This document shows, piece by piece, positions 6,375 to 10,878 of a stretch of DNA of 10,878 nucleotides; the stretch's first letter is position 1; every line of letters begins with the position of its first letter. The notes beneath the pieces were generated by a model, which worked only from the letters and a program-made list of their open reading frames with translations, ran no database searches and had not been told where the DNA came from. The position numbers and the translations under genes are program-made. The DNA comes from Bacillota bacterium (GTDB taxonomy: Bacteria > Bacillota > Clostridia > Oscillospirales > Acutalibacteraceae). The stretch lies in the NCBI GenBank assembly GCA_030705695.1, contig JAUZPX010000064.1, positions 1 to 10,878 on the forward strand. The letters run 5' to 3'.

Positions 6375-6704
6375 ATGTGTCTTGTAATTACAGCTTTTGC
6401 TGCCGTAATAACAACGCTTATCTGGTATTTCAAAGCACATAATGAAAATATAAAATTCAGTATGCTCGTTCTTATGTACTGGGGCGCAACGCTTATGTGG
6501 GTTGTTGACGGCTTTTTCAGCATCGCAAAGGGCGAACCGTTTTTGGATTTAAGCATAAACGATACTTTATTGGGATTCGTAATAGTTCTTTGCGGTCTTG
6601 CGGTTTGGTTGTTTGTCTTGCTGTATAAAGATCCGAAAAATGTATTTGATTTTCTAAAAGGCGCTCATAAACAGACACCAACTGATATAAATAAAAACAA
6701 ATAA
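6375..6704 (+). CDS. Small three-helix membrane protein of unknown function (second of a coupled pair)
   Basis: I do not recognise a family for this 109-residue protein. Three hydrophobic helices are evident: about residues 1-19 (MCLVITAFAAVITTLIWYF), 28-50 (containing YWGATLMWVVDGFF) and 64-84 (LLGFVIVLCGLAVWLFVLLY). A basic, polar tail follows. Like its partner it has a Cys next to its N-terminus, and an Asp (D45) lies within or at the edge of helix 2. GAGGG at 6363-6367, inside the end of the upstream gene, is its ribosome binding site, 7 nt before the ATG; this indicates translational coupling. The two proteins together would give about five membrane helices, so a heteromeric complex is plausible but not shown. 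A strong terminator follows 5 nt after the stop and closes the operon. Confidence 0.85.
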   Translation: MCLVITAFAAVITTLIWYFKAHNENIKFSMLVLMYWGATLMWVVDGFFSIAKGEPFLDLSINDTLLGFVIVLCGLAVWLFVLLYKDPKNVFDFLKGAHKQTPTDINKNK

Positions 6705-6709
6705 GAATT

Positions 6710-6742
6710 ACGCCCTCGAATAATCGAGGGCGTTGATTTTTT
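6710..6742 (+). terminator. Intrinsic terminator of the membrane protein operon
   Basis: A 10-bp stem (ACGCCCTCGA, 6710-6719, with TCGAGGGCGT, 6724-6733) with an ATAA loop is followed by TGA and six T at 6737-6742. The opposite strand is also T-rich beyond the stem, so it may act as a back-up terminator for the gat operon. Confidence 0.9.
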
Positions 6743-6750
6743 CGATAACA

Positions 6751-6774
6751 AAGGACATCCATTTGGATGTCCTT
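6751..6774 (-). terminator. Hairpin ending the aspS-gatCAB operon
   Basis: A perfect 10-bp inverted repeat (AAGGACATCC, 6751-6760, with GGATGTCCTT, 6765-6774) with a 4-nt loop begins 6 nt beyond the gatB stop. On the minus strand the stem leads into TGTTATCG, a weak U-tract, so termination may be shared with the neighbouring hairpin at 6710-6733. Confidence 0.65.
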
Positions 6775-6780
6775 AATATT

Positions 6781-8193
6781 TTATGATAATAATTCTTTTA
6801 ATTTTGCTTCTGCCATATTGGCATCAGCCTTTCCTCGGCTGTTTTTCATAACCGTACCTAAAATTGACTTAAGTGCTTTCTCTTTACCTGCTTTATAGTC
6901 GGCAACGGCATTTGGATTTTCGCTTACGGCTTGCTTGCAAAGTTCTATAAGCGCTTCATCACTCAACCCTGCCATATCGCTTTCGGAAACAAGCTCACCA
7001 AACGCTTTGCCAGTATCAAGCATCTTTTCCAAAGTGGATTTTGCAAGATTCATTTTAACTTTGCCGCTTTCAATGAGAAGTATCATTTCACGAAGCTGAT
7101 CTGCCGTCGTTTTGATGTCAAATTCTTCCTTTGCAGATTCGTTTTCAAGACGTTTGAAAATCTGACCCAAAATGAAGTTTGCAGCAGTTCTCGGATTTTG
7201 TGTTCCTTTTATCGAATCTTCAAAATACTCCGCAATTTTTCTGTATTTTGTTAAAAGCTGTGCATCTGTTTCAGGAATTCCAAGTTCATCAATATAACGC
7301 TGGAGCTTTACAAAAGGTAGCTCCGGCAGCGATTCCCTTATTTCTTCAATAAGACTGTCGAGTACATTTATCGTAACTAAATCCGGCTCTCGGAAATATC
7401 GGTAATCATGAGCATCCTCTTTACCACGCATGCTTGAGGTTGTATCGCTTGCTTCATCGTACCGCAAAGTTTCCTGAACTACTTTTCCACCCGATTCAAC
7501 AACACTAACTTGGCGCTCAAATTCATATTCCATAGCTTTTGCAATAAAAGTAATGGAATTCATATTTTTTATTTCAGTACGTGTTCCAAGCTCTTCACTG
7601 CCCTTCGGCCGAACGGAAATATTTACGTCACAGCGCATTGAGCCCTCCTGCATTTTACAGTCGGAAACACCTATATAGCGCATTATAAGCTGAAGCTTTT
7701 CAACGTATTCTTTTGCTTCTTCAACAGTACGGATGTCAGGCTCAGAGACTATTTCAATAAGCGGAACTCCGCCACGGTTATAGTCAATATATGTGTTGCC
7801 CTGCTGATGAATAAGCTTACCTGCATCTTCTTCAATGTGAATACGAAGAATGCGAATCTTTCTTCCGTTAGAAAGCTCGACATAACCGTTTTTGCAAAGC
7901 GGCATATCAAATTGCGAAATCTGATATGCTTTTGGCAAATCGGGATAGCAATAGTTTTTTCTGTCCATTTTAGCGACATTTGCAATCTCGCAATTTGTTG
8001 CAAGACCAGCCATTATAGCGTAGTGCACTACCTGTTCGTTCAGCTTAGGAAGCGTACCGGGCAGACCAATACAAATCGGGCAGCAATGAGTATTCGGGTC
8101 ACCGCCGAACTGAGTGGTGCAGCCGCAAAATATTTTTGTTTTTGTTGAAAGCTCAACATGGGTTTCAAAACCCGAAACAAGCTCGTAATTCAT
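6781..8193 (-). CDS. gatB: Asp-tRNA(Asn)/Glu-tRNA(Gln) amidotransferase subunit B
   Basis: GatB is the kinase and tRNA-binding subunit of GatCAB. It phosphorylates the side-chain carboxylate of Glu or Asp on mischarged tRNA and receives ammonia from GatA. The protein begins MNYELVSGFETHVELSTKTKIF. Cysteines 23, 25, 38 and 41 (CGC, then CPIC) match the zinc site. MDRKNYCYPDLPKAYQISQFD, NRGGVPLIEIVSEPD, MQEGSMRCDVNIS and YRYFREPDL are family signatures. The last 140 or so residues form the helical YqeY-like tail, ending with NSRGKADANM. I chose the ATG at 8193 (470 aa): AAAAGGA at 8202-8208 lies 8 nt upstream and family proteins start here. A frame-matched ATG at 8223 would add ten residues with no family match. 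It is last in the operon, 32 nt after gatA. Confidence 0.96.
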   Translation of the reverse strand: MNYELVSGFETHVELSTKTKIFCGCTTQFGGDPNTHCCPICIGLPGTLPKLNEQVVHYAIMAGLATNCEIANVAKMDRKNYCYPDLPKAYQISQFDMPLCKNGYVELSNGRKIRILRIHIEEDAGKLIHQQGNTYIDYNRGGVPLIEIVSEPDIRTVEEAKEYVEKLQLIMRYIGVSDCKMQEGSMRCDVNISVRPKGSEELGTRTEIKNMNSITFIAKAMEYEFERQVSVVESGGKVVQETLRYDEASDTTSSMRGKEDAHDYRYFREPDLVTINVLDSLIEEIRESLPELPFVKLQRYIDELGIPETDAQLLTKYRKIAEYFEDSIKGTQNPRTAANFILGQIFKRLENESAKEEFDIKTTADQLREMILLIESGKVKMNLAKSTLEKMLDTGKAFGELVSESDMAGLSDEALIELCKQAVSENPNAVADYKAGKEKALKSILGTVMKNSRGKADANMAEAKLKELLS

Positions 8194-8225
8194 ATCATTC
8201 GTCCTTTTCGGCGTTTTCGGCATTA

Positions 8226-9698
8226 TCAGAGTTTTACTCCGTAAGGGGAAACTTTAAATACAGAATCATGCGTTGCTGTTTCAAACTGCCAAGCGGCGTT
8301 CAAAATCGTCGGCTCGCTGAAAGACGGTCCGATAATCTGTAAACCTATCGGCATACCGTTTTTAGCAACGCCACATGGTACAGACACTGCGGGGATTCCA
8401 GCAATATTAACAGGAACCGTGCATAAATCAGTAAGATAGTTTTCTGTCGGGTTGCCTGCATTCTGTCCTTTTTTCAGGGCAGTCATCGGTACAGTCGGAG
8501 CAATAATAACATCGCATTTTTCAAAAAGCTCATTAAAGCCTTTCATAATCGCCCCACGAAGATCTTGCGCCTTTTTATAGTAAGCATCGTAATATCCAGC
8601 ACTTAAAACATACGTTCCGAGAAGAATTCGACGCTTAACCTCAGCACCGAATCCCTCGCTGCGGGTTTTGCACATCATCTCGTGAATGCTGTCGTAACGA
8701 TCTGTTTTATATCCGTAACGAATACCGTCGTATCGCCCGAGATTTGAAGAAGCCTCTGCACAAGCCAGTATATAATACACAGGTAACGCATACTTTACTG
8801 CTGGCAGGCTTGTTTCAATTATTTCAGCCCCAAGGCTCTTATATACTTCCTTGGCGTTTTCAACGGAGGCGGCTATTTCATCGCCGATTCCTGTCATATA
8901 CTCTTTTAAAATTCCTATTTTCATGCCTTTAATACTGTTTTTCAGTGTCGGCGTTGTAGGATTGTTTCTTCTGCCCTGAGAAGTCGAGTCTTTTGGATCA
9001 AACTCAGAAATAGCGTCATAAACAAGCGCTGTGTCTTCAACCGTCTTTGTTATCGGTCCTATTTGATCAAGGCTCGAAGCAAACGCAATAAGCCCGTAAC
9101 GTGATACTGCACCGTATGTCGGTTTCAAGCCAACTATACCGCAAAAACTTGCAGGCTGACGGATAGAACCGCCTGTATCGGATCCTAAACCATATGCCGC
9201 AATATTTCCGCCAACAGCACTTGAAACTCCGCCGCTGCTTCCTCCTGCGACATAATCTGTATCGTGAGGGTTCTTTGCACCGCCGAAACATGATGTCTCG
9301 CATGTTGAACCCATAGCAAACTCATCAAGATTTGTTTTACCCAACATTACAGCATTCTGCGATTTTAAATGATCCCATACCGTGGCGTTGTAAATCGGTT
9401 TGTAGCCTTTTAAAATCTTTGAGCAGCATGTGGTTTCTATTCCGTTTGTAGAAATATTATCCTTTAAGGTCATCGGAATGCCCTCAAGCGGAGCAATTTC
9501 CATTCCTTTTGCAAGCTTCTCATCAACAGTTTTCGCTGTTTCAAGAGCCGTTTCCTCTGTTATGTTAACATAGGCGTTCAGTTCGCCGTTGCATTTATCA
9601 ATTTCGTTTAAATATAGCTTTGTCAACTCTGTGCAGGAAATTTCTTTCTTCACAAGTTTTTCGTTTAGCTTTTTAATTGTTCCGATTGCTTCGCTCAT
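8226..9698 (-). CDS. gatA: Asp-tRNA(Asn)/Glu-tRNA(Gln) amidotransferase subunit A
   Basis: GatA is the glutaminase subunit, an amidase-signature enzyme that releases ammonia from glutamine (or asparagine) and channels it to GatB. The 490-residue length is normal. The Ser-cisSer-Lys triad is intact: Lys79 in MTLKDNI, Ser154 in AGGSSGG and Ser178 in GSDTGGSIRQPASFCG. Other family blocks are PLEGIPMTLKDNI, GKTNLDEFAMGST, GLKPTYGAVSRYGLIAFASSLDQIGP and the C-terminal NIAGIPAVSVPCG and PIGLQIIGP. GAGGAG at 9707-9712 is 8 nt before the ATG. Only 14 nt separate it from the gatC stop, and its own stop is 32 nt before gatB, so the three subunits are made from one message. There is no sign of damage. 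Confidence 0.98.
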   Translation of the reverse strand: MSEAIGTIKKLNEKLVKKEISCTELTKLYLNEIDKCNGELNAYVNITEETALETAKTVDEKLAKGMEIAPLEGIPMTLKDNISTNGIETTCCSKILKGYKPIYNATVWDHLKSQNAVMLGKTNLDEFAMGSTCETSCFGGAKNPHDTDYVAGGSSGGVSSAVGGNIAAYGLGSDTGGSIRQPASFCGIVGLKPTYGAVSRYGLIAFASSLDQIGPITKTVEDTALVYDAISEFDPKDSTSQGRRNNPTTPTLKNSIKGMKIGILKEYMTGIGDEIAASVENAKEVYKSLGAEIIETSLPAVKYALPVYYILACAEASSNLGRYDGIRYGYKTDRYDSIHEMMCKTRSEGFGAEVKRRILLGTYVLSAGYYDAYYKKAQDLRGAIMKGFNELFEKCDVIIAPTVPMTALKKGQNAGNPTENYLTDLCTVPVNIAGIPAVSVPCGVAKNGMPIGLQIIGPSFSEPTILNAAWQFETATHDSVFKVSPYGVKL

Positions 9699-9712
9699 TG
9701 CTATTGCTCCTC

Positions 9713-9991
9713 TTACGCTCTCTTTTTCACAACAAAATAGCCGTCATCGCTGTCGAGCGCATTCTTTATTATCTCTTCATTTGGCAAGGACGGCTGTACC
9801 TCGTCGGAACGAAATACATTCGCAAGATTGTTTACGTTGTCAAAAGACTCCGTCTTGATATCGGCTTCGTTAACGGCATCGGCAAATGCGACAACCGCCG
9901 ACATTTCTTTTGTAAGATTATCAAGCTCGTCTTCGGCAACATCAAGTTTTGCCAGCAAAGCAATATTTAATATATCTTCACGAGTAATCAT
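9713..9991 (-). CDS. gatC: Asp-tRNA(Asn)/Glu-tRNA(Gln) amidotransferase subunit C
   Basis: GatC is the small subunit that wraps around GatA and stabilises its contact with GatB. The 92-residue protein begins MITREDILNIALLAKLDV, matching the usual start of the family. Its C-terminal part, VFRSDEVQPSLPNEEIIKNALDSDDGYFVVKKRA, is the diagnostic GatC block. GGAGG at 9999-10003 lies 7 nt before the ATG, within the 15-nt gap after aspS, and gatA follows after 14 nt. The order aspS-gatC-gatA-gatB, all on one strand with tiny gaps, supports one operon. Confidence 0.96.
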   Translation of the reverse strand: MITREDILNIALLAKLDVAEDELDNLTKEMSAVVAFADAVNEADIKTESFDNVNNLANVFRSDEVQPSLPNEEIIKNALDSDDGYFVVKKRA

Positions 9992-10006
9992 CGAAAAACC
10001 TCCGTT

Positions 10007-10878
10007 TTATCGAATTTTAATATGAACTTCTCTGAGCTGTTGCTCTGTAACGTCTCCTGGGGCTCCTAAAAGCAGATCCTGAGCACTGCTGTTCATCGGG
10101 AATGCAATTACCTCACGGATATTTTGTTCCTCAGTCATTAACATAAGCATTCTGTCGACACCAGGTGCCATACCTGCGTGAGGAGGTGCTCCGTATTGGA
10201 ACGCATTATAAAGTGCCGAGAATTTCTCTTTGAGCTGTTCTTCGGAATAACCGGCAATCTCAAAGGCTTTCTTCATAATTTCAATTTTATGGTTACGTAC
10301 AGCGCCTGAGGAAAGCTCTACGCCGTTACAAACAATATCATACTGATATGCTAAAATATCATCAGGGTTGTTGTTTAAAAGCGAATCCATTCCGCCCTGA
10401 GGCATAGAGAACGGATTATGCGTGAATATAACAGCACCTGTATCTTCATCATGTTCAAACATTGGAAAATCAACGATAAAGCACATTTCAAATGTGCTTT
10501 GGTCAATTAAATTCAGGCGTGTTGCAATCTCTGTACGAATTTGTCCGGCAAGCTTCGGTGCGATTTCTGCGCTGTCCGCAATAAAGAACAATACGCAACC
10601 CGGCGTGAGTTCAGCACGTTTAATAAGATCTGCACGGTCGCTGTCGCTTAAAAATTTATCAATAGGTCCGTTAAAGCTCAAATCGTCGTTTACTTTAACA
10701 TATCCGAGCCCCTTCATGCCGATGCTTGTTGCAAAGCTGAGCATTTTTTCAAAGAAGCCCTTAGACTGAGCTGAACAATCAGGCACGTTTAACGCTCTCA
10801 CGGTTTTCTTTTTGAACGGTGCAAAGTCGGTTTCTATAAACATATCGCTGATATCAATTATAGTCAGCGGATTTCGCA
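10007..10878 (-). CDS. aspS: Aspartyl-tRNA synthetase, C-terminal part (5' end beyond the window)
   Basis: This class II synthetase attaches aspartate to tRNA(Asp), and to tRNA(Asn) if non-discriminating. The frame stays open to the right edge and upstream of the ATG at 10843 it reads RNPLTIIDISD, as in AspRS. That ATG is therefore internal, and 289 residues are visible of a protein usually near 590. Visible regions are the bacterial GAD insertion (GLGYVKVNDDLSFNGPIDKFLS, GCVLFFIADSAEIA), then FIVDFPMFEHDEDTGAVIFTHNPFSMP, NGVELSSGAVRNH, and class II motif 3, GMAPGVDRMLMLMTEEQNIREVIAFP. The protein ends VHIKIR, followed by TAA. The N-terminal anticodon-binding domain, motif 1 and motif 2 are outside. 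Being first in an operon with gatCAB suggests it may be the non-discriminating type, but the deciding residues are not in view. Confidence 0.97.
   Translation of the reverse strand, partial: RNPLTIIDISDMFIETDFAPFKKKTVRALNVPDCSAQSKGFFEKMLSFATSIGMKGLGYVKVNDDLSFNGPIDKFLSDSDRADLIKRAELTPGCVLFFIADSAEIAPKLAGQIRTEIATRLNLIDQSTFEMCFIVDFPMFEHDEDTGAVIFTHNPFSMPQGGMDSLLNNNPDDILAYQYDIVCNGVELSSGAVRNHKIEIMKKAFEIAGYSEEQLKEKFSALYNAFQYGAPPHAGMAPGVDRMLMLMTEEQNIREVIAFPMNSSAQDLLLGAPGDVTEQQLREVHIKIR

Noticed and set aside
8194..8223. ATG at 8223 as the gatB start
   Set aside because: The extra ten residues match nothing in the family, and AAAAGGA at 8202-8208 serves the ATG at 8193.
1..10878. Mobile element, CRISPR array or tRNA genes
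   Set aside because: No spaced direct repeats, transposase-like proteins, terminal repeats or tRNA cloverleaf sequences were seen.

Overview
The window comes from the chromosome of a low-GC Gram-positive bacterium, most likely an anaerobic member of the Clostridia (Oscillospiraceae/Ruminococcaceae-like). The grounds are an AT-rich sequence, strong AGGAGG-type ribosome binding sites, sigma-A promoters with TG-extended -10 boxes, an LL-diaminopimelate aminotransferase of the kind common in Clostridia, and an aspS-gatCAB operon. I see no transposase, integrase, CRISPR array, tRNA or rRNA, and no broken gene. The window edges cut two genes: dapL at the left and aspS at the right.

Plus strand, 1-6704. 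This half holds the 3' part of dapL (lysine/peptidoglycan precursor synthesis) and a large polytopic membrane protein that looks like a GT-C-fold glycosyltransferase. Next come a YebC/TACO1-family protein with its own good promoter, an RluA-family RNA pseudouridine synthase, and a YegS/BmrU-type lipid (diacylglycerol) kinase. Apart from their shared direction these genes do not form one pathway. Promoters and a hairpin between them suggest several short transcription units.

The least ordinary part is 5739-6742. A consensus promoter (TTGACA, 17 nt, TATAAT, with an extended -10) has a 14-bp perfect palindrome lying over its -35 box. It is followed by a leader of about 115 nt that ends in a textbook intrinsic terminator. 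The leader also contains a 7-nt segment complementary to the 5' arm of that terminator, so it could form an antiterminator. Behind the terminator, with a strong Shine-Dalgarno, are two tightly coupled genes for small membrane proteins (142 and 109 aa) that I cannot assign to a known function. This looks like a regulated, uncharacterised membrane module, or alternatively a discrete small RNA followed by that module.

Minus strand, 10878-6781. The operon aspS-gatC-gatA-gatB encodes aspartyl-tRNA synthetase and the three-subunit tRNA-dependent amidotransferase. The spacings are tight (15, 14 and 32 nt) and each gat gene has its own Shine-Dalgarno. Together these enzymes charge tRNA with Asp and convert mischarged Asp-tRNA(Asn) and/or Glu-tRNA(Gln) to the amide form. 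The convergent plus- and minus-strand units are separated by two adjacent hairpins at 6710-6774.
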